A stretch of 64,000 bases of DNA from Solibacillus sp040274725 (GTDB taxonomy: Bacteria > Bacillota > Bacilli > Bacillales_A > Planococcaceae): assembly GCA_040274725.1 (NCBI GenBank), contig JBEMAQ010000018.1, positions 1 to 64,000 on the forward strand. The letters run 5' to 3'. Below the pieces are notes generated by a model. It searched no databases. It was not told the DNA's origin and was given only the letters and a program-made list of their open reading frames with translations. Within the stretch, counting starts at the first letter, position 1; every line of letters starts with the position of its first letter. The position numbers were made by a program, and so were the translations under genes. Below are positions 26,244-34,407 of the stretch, one piece after another.

Positions 26244-27158
26244 TTGAAAAAGTGGAAGCTAGCACTCATTAGTTTAGCAATGGGTGTATTAGTAGCAGGC
26301 TGTCAGGAAGAGAGTCAGCAAACAGCGGCGAATGAGCAATACGTAGTCGTAGACGATCGCCAAAAGGAAGTGACGTTTGAGTCTGTGCCGGAAACGATTG
26401 TGTCATTGCAGCCAAGTAATACGGAGATTTTATTTGCGCTCGGTGTAGGTGACCGCATTATCGGTGCAACGGCCTATGATACATATCCAGAACAGGCACT
26501 TGAAATCGAACGAATTTCCGATATTATTACGGTGGATTTAGAGCGTGTTGTTCAGTTGGAGCCAGATGTAGTCATTGCGTATGATACATTAGATGAGGCA
26601 CAAATTGCGCAGTTAGAGGCACTGGGTCTCAATGTTTTTTTAATTGAATCAGCCACGACACTTGAAGCGGTGTATTCGGATATTACACAGCTTGCACAGG
26701 TGATGCAAGTAGAGGACAAGGGCGCGGCAATTGTGTCGGCCATTCAAGCGCAAATTGCCGGTGTTCAAGAAAAGATTGCTCCGTATCAAAATTCGCGTGC
26801 GGTGTATTACGAGGTATCACCAGCACCTGATATTTGGACGGCAGGTAGTGAAACATTCCAGCAGGAGCTTTTATCGGCAGCAGGTATTAACAATTTATTT
26901 GCCGATCAAACAGATTGGTTCCAAGTGTCAGAGGAAGAGGTCATCACAAGAAATCCCGCGGTTATTATGACGACAGCTAATTATTTAGACGACCCCATTG
27001 GTGAACTAAAGACGCGTAACGGCTGGGAGTCTGTCACAGCCATTCAAACAGGTGCGCTCCATTTAGTGGATGACGATTTATTTTCACGTCCTGCGACGCG
27101 CGTTGGGGATGCGGTAGAGGCCGCAGCAAAAATGGTGTATCCTGAGGCATTTAACTAA
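26244..27158 (+). CDS. btuF: Cobalamin/corrinoid-binding lipoprotein BtuF-like
   Basis: Class III solute-binding protein, 304 aa. Lipoprotein signal with lipobox LVAGC (Cys20). The fold shows TIVSLQPSNTEILFALGVGDRIIGATAYDTYPE and LERVVQLEPDVVIAYD in the first lobe and AAGINNLFADQTDWFQVSEEEVITRNPAVIM in the second, typical of BtuF/FhuD-type proteins. TTG start after GAGGAAG. Corrinoid specificity is inferred from the riboswitch and from cob genes downstream. No BtuC or BtuD gene is in the operon. Confidence 0.9.
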   Translation: MKKWKLALISLAMGVLVAGCQEESQQTAANEQYVVVDDRQKEVTFESVPETIVSLQPSNTEILFALGVGDRIIGATAYDTYPEQALEIERISDIITVDLERVVQLEPDVVIAYDTLDEAQIAQLEALGLNVFLIESATTLEAVYSDITQLAQVMQVEDKGAAIVSAIQAQIAGVQEKIAPYQNSRAVYYEVSPAPDIWTAGSETFQQELLSAAGINNLFADQTDWFQVSEEEVITRNPAVIMTTANYLDDPIGELKTRNGWESVTAIQTGALHLVDDDLFSRPATRVGDAVEAAAKMVYPEAFN

Positions 27159-27683
27159 ATGATCTTTATTACAGGTGGTGTACGCAGCGGGAAAAGTGCC
27201 TTTGCGGAGCAGCTTGCAGCGCGTTTTGCAGGGGGAAATTATTATTATGTCGCGACAGGGCAAGCCTTTGACGCAGAAATGCTTGCACGAATTCGTCGCC
27301 ATCAGCAGGACCGAGCTGGGAGTGAAGTGCAGTGGCGAACAATTGAAATGTCGACGCATTTTCCAAATGTACAACTTCGTGAGGGCGATGTGTTGTTATT
27401 TGAATGCGTGACAACGTGGCTTGGTAATGTGCAATATGAAAGCGCACAGCAAAATGTCACGGTAGCGTCGTTTATTCAGCAATTTAAAACATGTTGCAAG
27501 GCGTGGCAGCAAAGCGGGGCGACTGTCATTGTTGTGTCGAATGAATTGTTAGACGAGCCCGCCTCTCATTTCGTAGAGGTGAATGAATATCGTCAAATGC
27601 TTGGTGCGCTTCATCAGTGGCTTGTCGCACAGAGCGTCGAGGCCTATGAGGTCGATCATCAAATTGTAAAGCAGTGGAAATGA
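27159..27683 (+). CDS. cobU: Adenosylcobinamide kinase/guanylyltransferase
   Basis: Phosphorylates adenosylcobinamide and transfers GMP, making AdoCbi-GDP for CobS. 174 aa, slightly short of the usual ~180. P-loop GGVRSGKSAFAEQLA at residues 6-20; the kinase motif LLFECVTTWLGN; VIVVSNELLDEP, where many CobU proteins have VSNEVG. The C-terminal NQ-A and GLP segments usual in CobU are weak here; a protein with that type of C-terminus is encoded downstream (28977-29381). The start directly follows the btuF stop. Confidence 0.9.
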   Translation: MIFITGGVRSGKSAFAEQLAARFAGGNYYYVATGQAFDAEMLARIRRHQQDRAGSEVQWRTIEMSTHFPNVQLREGDVLLFECVTTWLGNVQYESAQQNVTVASFIQQFKTCCKAWQQSGATVIVVSNELLDEPASHFVEVNEYRQMLGALHQWLVAQSVEAYEVDHQIVKQWK

Positions 27684-28459
27684 GTGGAATAATGAAAAAT
27701 AGTAGTATTGGACTTTTATTAGCATGGCAGTTTTTTTCGGTACTGCCAATTAAGCGTCAGTTGCCAATGACAAAGGTGACTGTGACGTGGATGTTTAGCC
27801 TACTTCCTGTCATTGGGCTATGTATGGGTGCGGTTTGTGCTGCCATTTATGAGGCATTACAGTGGGCGGATGTGACGCCGTTATTTACGGCAATTCTCCT
27901 CGTAATGGCGATGATTGCACTAACAGGTGGCCTACATTTGGACGGCTGGGTAGATATGAGTGATGCATATTTCTCATATGGCGATAAGGAAAAGCGTGTA
28001 GCAATCCTCGACGACCCCCGCATCGGCGCATTTGGGGCAATGAGCCTTGTGTGTTTACTCCTTTTAAAAATTGGTGCATTGTACGAGGTGCTGATGCAGC
28101 AAGCAGAGCTACTCCCATTTTTACTTTGTATCCCGTTTTTATCGCGCATCGCGATTCAACTGTTTTTTAGCGCGACCCCCTTATCTAAGCAAACAGGGCT
28201 CGGTGCGTATTTTAAGTCGCATGTTGTGCGCAATAAGTTGCTCACTCTGGTAGGCATTTATTGTGTAGCACTTGTTGGAATCGCGAGCTATTTCGCGCTG
28301 TGGAGCCTTGTTGTTTTACTAGTAGCAGTCGGTCTTGGTGTCTTCTTTTATAAACGCTGGGTGCTGCGTAATTTTGGCGGCATGAGCGGCGATTTAATGG
28401 GTGCGCTTTGTGAGGGAATGGAGGTCGTATTGTGGATCATCGTGTTGTTCTGTATTTGA
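27680..28459 (+). CDS. cobS: Cobalamin-5'-phosphate synthase
   Basis: Integral membrane enzyme joining AdoCbi-GDP and alpha-ribazole (phosphate). 259 aa. FFSVLPIKRQ near the N-terminus and GGLHLDGWVDMSDAYFS plus RIGAFGAM are the CobS signatures (metal-binding Asp motif). Five to six membrane segments are likely. The ATG overlaps the cobU stop (ATGA); ATG 27692 is an alternative start. Confidence 0.94.
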   Translation: MSGIMKNSSIGLLLAWQFFSVLPIKRQLPMTKVTVTWMFSLLPVIGLCMGAVCAAIYEALQWADVTPLFTAILLVMAMIALTGGLHLDGWVDMSDAYFSYGDKEKRVAILDDPRIGAFGAMSLVCLLLLKIGALYEVLMQQAELLPFLLCIPFLSRIAIQLFFSATPLSKQTGLGAYFKSHVVRNKLLTLVGIYCVALVGIASYFALWSLVVLLVAVGLGVFFYKRWVLRNFGGMSGDLMGALCEGMEVVLWIIVLFCI

Positions 28460-29025
28460 TTCGCCATGAAAAAACAGCGGCCAATGTTTCGCGGCGCTAT
28501 ATTGGCTGGACGGATGAGCCGATTGTGCACCAGCAGTTAGATGTTATATTGCCGATTCAGCCAAGCATTGTATACGGCAGTGATTTACTGCGCTGTCAGC
28601 AAACAGCGAGCTGCTACTTTCCGAAAATCAGGTACAAGGCAGATGCGCGCTTACGTGAAAGTGATTTCGGCCAGTTCGAGATGAAAACGTACGAGGAATT
28701 AAAGGATAACCTACAGTACCGCGCATGGATTGATTGCCCCGAAAATAACCCGCCACCAGACGGGGAAAGTTTTCAACAATTTGAGCAGCGCGTACATGCG
28801 GGTGTGATGAATAGTGTAAATCAGGCAGGTGACTATACATTCGTTGTGCATGGTGGAGTGATTCGTCTGCTACTTGCCGCGTTTTTACAGCGTGATTTTC
28901 GCGATGTGACAGCCACACATCGCACACTGTACCGCATCGAATGGGATAGCTTTGCTGCGTTTAAGGAGGGAGAAAAATGCAAGTCATTATCGGCGGCGCC
29001 TTTAACGGTAAAGGACATTATGTAA
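28432..29025 (+). CDS. cobC: Histidine phosphatase, probable alpha-ribazole phosphatase
   Basis: 197-aa histidine phosphatase superfamily member. Catalytic motif LIRHEKTAAN with RH at residues 11-12, GSDLLRCQQTA, acidic residue in LRESDFGQFE and second His in FVVHGGVIRLLLA. In this operon it most likely dephosphorylates alpha-ribazole-5'-phosphate or adenosylcobalamin-5'-phosphate. GTG start after GGAGGTC; it overlaps cobS by 28 nt and the next gene by 49 nt, a tightly packed operon. Confidence 0.88.
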   Translation: MDHRVVLYLIRHEKTAANVSRRYIGWTDEPIVHQQLDVILPIQPSIVYGSDLLRCQQTASCYFPKIRYKADARLRESDFGQFEMKTYEELKDNLQYRAWIDCPENNPPPDGESFQQFEQRVHAGVMNSVNQAGDYTFVVHGGVIRLLLAAFLQRDFRDVTATHRTLYRIEWDSFAAFKEGEKCKSLSAAPLTVKDIM

Positions 29026-29381
29026 GGACATTGCTCGCAAATAAAGAGGCGTATTATTTTGACGGTGAAATGCCAACGAAAGGTATGTCAAAGGATGCGT
29101 ATATCGTCATCGGAAATTTCGATAAGCTGTTAGCACCGCTACAGGAGCTCGGTGAGGTAGCGGCGGCAAATGAAATTTTCACACAGCTTTGTCAGCTAGA
29201 TGAAGAGGCACATGTTATTTGTATTTGTACAGATATGAGTAGAGGGATTGTGCCACTTGATGCCAAGATGCGTTTTGTTCGCGATGCCTGTGGGCGCCTT
29301 TATCAGCTTTTATTTCAACAAAGCACGAAGGTTACGCGTATTTGGTACGGGCTAGCTGAAACATTGAAGGAGGAACAATAA
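28977..29381 (+). CDS. Short CobU-like protein with degenerate P-loop
   Basis: 134 aa. The N-terminus MQVIIGGAFNGKGHYVRTLL looks like a CobU P-loop but reads GGAFNGKGH, so the Lys is kept while the following Ser/Thr is replaced by Gly. The C-terminal part TDMSRGIVPLDAKMRFVRDACGRLYQLL resembles the end of CobU (VSNEVGMGIVP...RDxxGRLNQ). The central part that holds the guanylylated His is missing. It may work with the CobU at 27159 or be a regulatory remnant. ATG after AAGGAGGGAG. Confidence 0.75.
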   Translation: MQVIIGGAFNGKGHYVRTLLANKEAYYFDGEMPTKGMSKDAYIVIGNFDKLLAPLQELGEVAAANEIFTQLCQLDEEAHVICICTDMSRGIVPLDAKMRFVRDACGRLYQLLFQQSTKVTRIWYGLAETLKEEQ

Positions 29382-29872
29382 TGGATTCAAAAAAATTACG
29401 ATTATTAATTTTAACCGCATTAGTTGCAGGATTATGCGTCATTGGGAGCTTGATCAAGGTTCCAGGTTTTATTACAACAGCTGCACTCGATTCAGCACCT
29501 GCATTTTTAAGTGTGCTATTTTTACCACCGCTTTATTCAGGCTTTGCAGCGGGGCTTGGTCATATTGCGACAGGGCTTACGTCCGGTATGCCACTCGGCG
29601 CATTCCATGCCATTATTGCAGTGGAAATGTTTCTGTTAGTGATGATTTTCAATATGTTACATAGAAAAGGCTACAACGTATTAAAATGGGTATTTTTATT
29701 CATCGGGAACGGTGTTATTTCACCGCTGCCATTTTATTTCTTAGTGTCACCAGCCTTTTATATTGGTTCGGTGCCGTCCTTACTCATTGCAACGGCAATT
29801 AACATAGGCATTGTGATGGTTGTGATGCCAGTCCTGAAGCAAGTTGTGCAAAAACAAGGGTTACTGCGATGA
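29381..29872 (+). CDS. cblT: ECF-type S component, probable alpha-ribazole transporter
   Basis: 163-aa membrane protein with about five hydrophobic segments (LLILTALVAGLCVIGSLIKV, FLSVLFLPPLYSGFAAGLGHIATGL, and others), typical of ECF transporter substrate-binding (S) subunits. Position before a CblS-like gene matches the cblT-cblS pair described for alpha-ribazole salvage in Listeria innocua. The substrate is therefore inferred from context. ATG shares one base with the preceding stop; SD AAGGAGG. Energising EcfA/T subunits are not in the window. Confidence 0.8.
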   Translation: MDSKKLRLLILTALVAGLCVIGSLIKVPGFITTAALDSAPAFLSVLFLPPLYSGFAAGLGHIATGLTSGMPLGAFHAIIAVEMFLLVMIFNMLHRKGYNVLKWVFLFIGNGVISPLPFYFLVSPAFYIGSVPSLLIATAINIGIVMVVMPVLKQVVQKQGLLR

Positions 29873-30546
29873 GAAATGCAGTTGTAGTAGGTGATTACAT
29901 TGTCACAATCGATAACTCAGGCTGTATTGGTGAAAAGCCGTTAGATGCGGTACAGACAACCAATGAAATTACGGCGTATTTTACTGCACGCACTGCCATT
30001 GTCGAGCAGTGGTGCGCAGGTGCAAGACCCGTGCAACTGCTACTTGCTAATTTTACGGGGGACGCGGCATGGGACGGCTATGTGCGCGGCATCACAAAAG
30101 TCTTTGCTGAAATTGGTGAAGTGCTACCACCACTTACAGGCTCAACGGAATCGAATTTTGAAAGCGCACAGTCTGCTGTAGCTCTAACGATGATTGGTGA
30201 GCGTTTTTTTACACCGACGAAGGAAGCTTGTCGCTATTTCGTCATCGGCAAGCCACTCGTCGGTAAGCAGGTGCTAGAAAATCCGCAGCACGTGGCGAAT
30301 TTAGGTGAGTTGTATGCACTTCTGAAAGAACAGGTCATTCAAGCGGTTTGGCCCACTGGCTCCAAGGGAATCGGCGCAGAGATTACACGTTTTTTAGGAG
30401 CGCATTATACGTGCGACATCGATTTACAGCACACAGCAGGGCCGACAACCGCGGTGCTTGTCGCAGTAAAGGATTCGCATGTGGCAAAGCTGAGGGGAAT
30501 TATAACAGCGCCCATTACGGAAATAGGCGAAAAGCCGAAGCAATGA
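29869..30546 (+). CDS. cblS: Probable alpha-ribazole kinase, PurM-like
   Basis: 225 aa. The N-terminal part YIVTIDNSGCIGEKPLDAVQ resembles the ATP-binding start of AIR synthase (PurM) superfamily proteins, as described for CblS, which phosphorylates alpha-ribazole to alpha-ribazole-5'-phosphate. ATG overlaps the preceding stop (ATGA). It would feed the product to CobS, replacing CobT in salvage. Its stop lies inside the terminator hairpin shared with the opposite gene. Confidence 0.78.
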   Translation: MRNAVVVGDYIVTIDNSGCIGEKPLDAVQTTNEITAYFTARTAIVEQWCAGARPVQLLLANFTGDAAWDGYVRGITKVFAEIGEVLPPLTGSTESNFESAQSAVALTMIGERFFTPTKEACRYFVIGKPLVGKQVLENPQHVANLGELYALLKEQVIQAVWPTGSKGIGAEITRFLGAHYTCDIDLQHTAGPTTAVLVAVKDSHVAKLRGIITAPITEIGEKPKQ

Positions 30547-30576
30547 CGAGATTAATCTCGCATAGCTTCGGCTTTT
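30533..30576. terminator. Bidirectional terminator overlapping two stop codons
   Basis: Outer stem GCCGAAGC/GCTTCGGC and inner palindrome CGAGATTAATCTCG, then T-run. The stops of cblS (30544-30546) and of the converging gene (30552-30554) both lie inside it. Confidence 0.88.
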
Positions 30577-32018
30577 TTACCTATGATAACTCGGAAATCA
30601 TTCGACTGTTTTAGTAAAGGTTTTGTTTTCAAATAGTCCATCATTAATTTGGGAATATCGATTCGCACCTCACAAACAGCCAGCTTTTTCATCATTGTAA
30701 AACCGTGTGAGCCCGTTGCGCGGTAGCTTGAAATTGCGACCTCAAACACATCATTTGCACGGATAGCCTGCCCATTATAGTGGAGTTTTGTCACCCGCTG
30801 TCCAACCGGCTGAGCAATGGCAAACTCGTAATCAATCCCGCTCCAGACATCATAAATGTAAGGGTGTGGCTCTGGGTAATAAACAGCTGAGCTAAAATCA
30901 ATCTCACCGGCCGTATTTAGCGCAAATACAGCAGCGCATAATTCGAGTGCCTCCTTTACCTCAGCCCCTGTTAGCTGAATGACTTGCAAATAATTTTTAC
31001 GCGGAAAATTATGTAACACATCATAATGGGTGATGCGCCCGGAAAAACCACCGCTCCTATGATAAGGGAGCTCCACAACAGATAGCTGCGCATTTGTAGC
31101 TGCCATTTGCATTTGGTGAATGAGCGCAGTAAACGGATGACTTTGCAGACGTGGTGCTAAAAAGTGCTCATATGTATAGTTGTCTAGAAGCGTCGTAACA
31201 TTTGTGTTTGCCCAAGCAGTAAACGCGGGAAAATCCTTTTTGGGCAATGTTTCATCTACGCGCCTCAGCTGTGCCTGATGATGAAACACGCCATTTTCAT
31301 ACGTCACGTCTATTTTCGCGTAGCACTGCGCATTCGCTCCGGGTTGTGCGATTGTCGTATTGTCAACCGTTAAGGCAAGCTCCAGATGCTGATGCCCTGT
31401 AAGAAGCACATCAACCCCTTCGATTTCCTTTAGCATTTTGTAGCCTTGATTTTCGCCATCCTCTACACAAAATGGCAGGCCGCTCTTTGGGTCGCGCTCA
31501 AAGCCACCATGATAGCATAAAATAACGAAATCTGGCTGCTCATGGGCACGAACAAATTGCACGGTCTCATTTGCCGCAGTAAAGGCGTCGGTAAATGGAA
31601 TGTTTGCTGTGCTATACCATTCATCCCATTGCGGGACAAAATGCGTGACAACACCGATGATGGCGATGTGTAAGCCGTTTACTTCTTTCATAATATAAGG
31701 CTGTGCAAAATCCCCAACATTACACGCTAGCCACGGGAAATGACAGGCACTGCGCATCGCGGCGATGTCCTCCGTTGAATAATTAAATTCGTGATTGCCA
31801 AAAATCGCTGCATCATAGCTGAGTTCGTTTGCCATACTAATCAGTGGGTGCGGCTGTTTATTCACTTCCTCACAGTAATAGCTAAGATGGCTTCCTTGTA
31901 GCAAATCCCCCAGGTCGAGTAAAATATCGGGCTGCTCCGCTGCAATTTGCTGAGCAAGCTGGCTAAAGCGTTCAGCATGCCCGTGCACATCACTCGTTGC
32001 AATAATTGTAAATTTCAT
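30552..32018 (-). CDS. 5'-nucleotidase/2',3'-cyclic phosphodiesterase family protein
   Basis: 488-aa two-domain metallophosphatase. The N-terminal calcineurin-like domain has TSDVHGH, LDLGDLLQGS, FGNHEFNY, ILCYHGGFERD and LLTGHQHLE, giving all metal ligands. The C-terminal domain (about 330-480) has the nucleotidase substrate region, e.g. SGGFSGRITHYDV and ISSYRATGSHGF. Unlike UshA/YfkN-type enzymes it lacks a signal peptide, so it appears cytoplasmic. The substrate is not known. SD AAGGAGTTAG before the ATG. Confidence 0.9.
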   Translation of the reverse strand: MKFTIIATSDVHGHAERFSQLAQQIAAEQPDILLDLGDLLQGSHLSYYCEEVNKQPHPLISMANELSYDAAIFGNHEFNYSTEDIAAMRSACHFPWLACNVGDFAQPYIMKEVNGLHIAIIGVVTHFVPQWDEWYSTANIPFTDAFTAANETVQFVRAHEQPDFVILCYHGGFERDPKSGLPFCVEDGENQGYKMLKEIEGVDVLLTGHQHLELALTVDNTTIAQPGANAQCYAKIDVTYENGVFHHQAQLRRVDETLPKKDFPAFTAWANTNVTTLLDNYTYEHFLAPRLQSHPFTALIHQMQMAATNAQLSVVELPYHRSGGFSGRITHYDVLHNFPRKNYLQVIQLTGAEVKEALELCAAVFALNTAGEIDFSSAVYYPEPHPYIYDVWSGIDYEFAIAQPVGQRVTKLHYNGQAIRANDVFEVAISSYRATGSHGFTMMKKLAVCEVRIDIPKLMMDYLKTKPLLKQSNDFRVIIGKKAEAMRD

Positions 32019-32068
32019 ACTAACTCCTTAAAATTTTGTTTAATTAACTATAACAAAAGAGCTGGGAC

Positions 32069-32097
32069 TTGCAACAGACAGTACGTTATGATGTAAT
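32069..32097 (+). promoter_or_regulatory. Sigma-A promoter of the IsdG-type gene
   Basis: -35 TTGCAA (32069-32074), 17-nt spacer, -10 TGTAAT (32092-32097). No Fur box was recognised around it. Confidence 0.6.
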
Positions 32098-32135
32098 AAA
32101 ATAGAAAATCAATCTACTTATAAGGAGTGCTGAAA

Positions 32136-32456
32136 ATGTATACAGTTACAAACCGTATTAAAGTGAAAAAAGGGATGGCCAAAATGATGGCACCAAGTTT
32201 CGTAAAGCCAGGTCCATTACAACAATTTGAAGGTTTCATGAAAGTAGAAGTGCTTGTTTCAGAGCAATTTGAAGATCATGATGAAATGAGCGTAGTGATG
32301 TACTGGGAAACACTTGAAGGCTTTGAGGCGTGGCGTGCAAGCGATGCGTTTAAAGAGTCACACAAGCGTCCAGAAGGCGGCGAGCCAAACCCAAATTCAC
32401 CAATGCTTGGTTCACAAATTATTATTGCAGAACTTGCAGGCTCTATTTCAAAATAA
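32136..32456 (+). CDS. IsdG/HmoA-type antibiotic biosynthesis monooxygenase-fold protein
   Basis: 106 aa, ABM ferredoxin-like fold. Asn in TVTNRIKVKKG, Trp in MYWETLEGFEAWRAS and His in FKESHKRPEGG match the Asn-Trp-His triad of haem-degrading IsdG/HmoA enzymes, which open haem to release iron. ATG 32136 follows AAGGAGTGCTG. Monocistronic. Without a Fur box the haem role rests on the motif alone. Confidence 0.82.
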   Translation: MYTVTNRIKVKKGMAKMMAPSFVKPGPLQQFEGFMKVEVLVSEQFEDHDEMSVVMYWETLEGFEAWRASDAFKESHKRPEGGEPNPNSPMLGSQIIIAELAGSISK

Positions 32457-32458
32457 CA

Positions 32459-32492
32459 AAAAGCGTGAGCGAATTCGCTCACGCTTTTTTTA
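32459..32492 (+). terminator. Terminator after IsdG-type gene
   Basis: Perfect palindromic stem AAAGCGTGAGCGAA/TTCGCTCACGCTTT with T-run. The ~270 nt following, up to 32766, show only AT-rich DNA with a TATAAT-like element near 32697. Confidence 0.92.
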
Positions 32493-32765
32493 ATGAATAA
32501 TGATCGCGATAATAAAAATAAGCTTTGTCGATTTCTGTTTTAAGCATACGATTAAACGTGCCATTAGAGTTCAATCTTGGTGCGATAATCTTTACGAAAC
32601 GTGACTGATCTGTAAAGAATTGTTTAGTGTTTTTATGGAAACTGAATATTCTTTTAATGTTTTTATGTGGTTATATATAAATTTAATCTTTTCAAGTATA
32701 ATAAAATGATATGCAATGAATAGTGAGAATAATGAGTTTTTTTTGAAGTGAGGAGCGATATTTGT

Positions 32766-33452
32766 ATGATATTAGAAAATTATTTTTATAATGGTCAGTT
32801 TTATAAATGTTTTAGCGAGGCGACAAAGCAAGATGATGAAGTAGCCAAAAAATTTTTAGGGTTATTTGAGAACTATCAATATGACAAATTGCCACGCTAT
32901 ACGAAGACAGATGATGAACAATCTGTAGAACGCGCAGATGAAAGCTATGCGGAGCTAGATGAATTGCAGAGAATTCGTGCGATTCGGGATGAAGTGGCAT
33001 TTGGTGAAGCGATTAAGCAACTAGAGAGTGACGCTAAGTTGGCAGATGATGAGCGCAAGGCGGCTTCGTTTTTCATTCAAGGACATTTATTTTTACTTGC
33101 CCATCATTATGACGAAAGTATACATTGCTTTTTACAGGCCGTAAAATATAATCCAAATAAAGCGCTTTATCACGGCTTTGCGGCACAAACGATGCACCGC
33201 TTCAATTGGTCGCCGTTTGAGGTAATGGCGTATTTAGAGCAGGCGATTGATTTAGATCCACACAACGCACGCTGGTTATGGAATAAGGGGCTTGTATTAA
33301 CACAGCTCTACAAAGATTTGCAGCAGGAGCCGTTTTTAGAGCAGGCACTCATCACGTTAGAGGAAGCACTTGCAGCTTGTCGTGAGGAACAAAAGTCGGT
33401 GCGTAGTGCGATTGATAATACATTAGAAAATATGCGCGAATACGTGTTTTAA
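32766..33452 (+). CDS. TPR-repeat protein of unknown role
   Basis: 228 aa, soluble. The first ~75 residues are acidic (AKKFLGLFENYQYDKLPRYTKTDDEQSVERADESYAELDELQRI). TPR-like helical pairs follow at about 105-205 (ASFFIQGHLFLLAHHYDESIHCFLQAVKYNPNKALYHGFAAQTM, FEVMAYLEQAIDLDPHNARWLWNKGLVL). Such repeats bind other proteins. ATG 32766 follows GTGAGGAGCG; the longer frame from GTG 32748 would overlap this SD. Monocistronic. Confidence 0.82.
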   Translation: MILENYFYNGQFYKCFSEATKQDDEVAKKFLGLFENYQYDKLPRYTKTDDEQSVERADESYAELDELQRIRAIRDEVAFGEAIKQLESDAKLADDERKAASFFIQGHLFLLAHHYDESIHCFLQAVKYNPNKALYHGFAAQTMHRFNWSPFEVMAYLEQAIDLDPHNARWLWNKGLVLTQLYKDLQQEPFLEQALITLEEALAACREEQKSVRSAIDNTLENMREYVF

Positions 33453-33476
33453 GAAGAAATACGTATTTGCATAATG

Positions 33477-33518
33477 AAAAGTCGATGCATACTAGTTTTT
33501 TAGTATGCATCGACTTTT
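33477..33518 (+). terminator. Terminator after TPR gene
   Basis: Very stable stem AAAAGTCGATGCATACTA/TAGTATGCATCGACTTTT. There is little T-run beyond the stem itself. Confidence 0.85.
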
Positions 33519-33829
33519 GAGTTATTAGAAAGCTATCAAATGAGTAACAATGAATTTTATCGATTTACTAGTTTTTTTAAAGTCGTCATCTAGCTCCACC
33601 TATTTTATGCTGTTTGTGATTGCGATTTTTTTATAAATGACACAGCAATCTTTTACCCGTATAAGACAGCAATAATCCGTTTCGGCTAATATTTAACAGA
33701 AGGATTTTGGCTGTTGAAGTTTACCCTTGATTCAGTGAAAGTGAACACTTTTTACGCGTATAGTCGTGCTTAAATGTCAAAACAATGTTACGATAGAGGC
33801 GAGGAATTTGAGTTAAAGGAAGTGGCAGT
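33519..33829. other. Intergenic region without recognised gene
   Basis: 311 nt, AT-rich. Both strands lack an SD-led reading frame. It presumably holds the promoter of the gene at 33830; TTACGATAG near 33787 is a possible but weak -10. Confidence 0.5.
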
Positions 33830-34393
33830 TTGTCTAATACAATTGAGCAAAAAGACATTACGCAAGCGATTGAACAGCAGTTATTTCAACTCGTTCAAAA
33901 GGTTGATGTGAAGCAATTTGAAGAGACATTAAAGTCGACAATTAATCAAAAGCGTGAATCGGCATCTTCTAAAGAGGATTATTACGACCGACTGATGTTA
34001 AACATCACGTATTACGTAGAAAATAAAGCGGCTTGGCACAAGCTTTTTGAGCAAACGTATGGGCAGGGGATTGTGCCGAAAATGGCGCAAATTGAAGCCG
34101 AGCTCATGGCACATCAAATGCGTATTCGTCAAGAAGTAGCGGAGAAAATGGACCGCTACACGGAGGCGTTTCATAAGCAATACGCGGCGCTTAGTGTGAC
34201 CGAGGAAGATATTGTTTATGATTATGCGTATGCATCAGTGGAACACGCACTGCGCATCGATTTTTTAACGGTCGTAACGGCGAAGCAGGTAACACTGCTC
34301 ACACAGGGCGATCATGTGGAAACGATGAAAATGATCGACGGCTATATTGCCTATTATACCGATCAACTCGTGAATCAAATGGAGTTAATGTAA
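33830..34393 (+). CDS. Hypothetical helical protein
   Basis: 187 aa, soluble and predicted almost all helix (IEQKDITQAIEQQLFQLVQKVDVKQFEETLKSTINQKR...; AQIEAELMAHQMRIRQEVAEKMDRYTEAF). No family recognised and no catalytic motif seen. TTG start with SD AAAGGAAGTGG. Only 14 nt separate it from the following hydrolase-like gene, so the two are probably co-transcribed and may act together. Confidence 0.75.
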   Translation: MSNTIEQKDITQAIEQQLFQLVQKVDVKQFEETLKSTINQKRESASSKEDYYDRLMLNITYYVENKAAWHKLFEQTYGQGIVPKMAQIEAELMAHQMRIRQEVAEKMDRYTEAFHKQYAALSVTEEDIVYDYAYASVEHALRIDFLTVVTAKQVTLLTQGDHVETMKMIDGYIAYYTDQLVNQMELM

Positions 34394-34407
34394 AAGGAGA
34401 AAAAACA

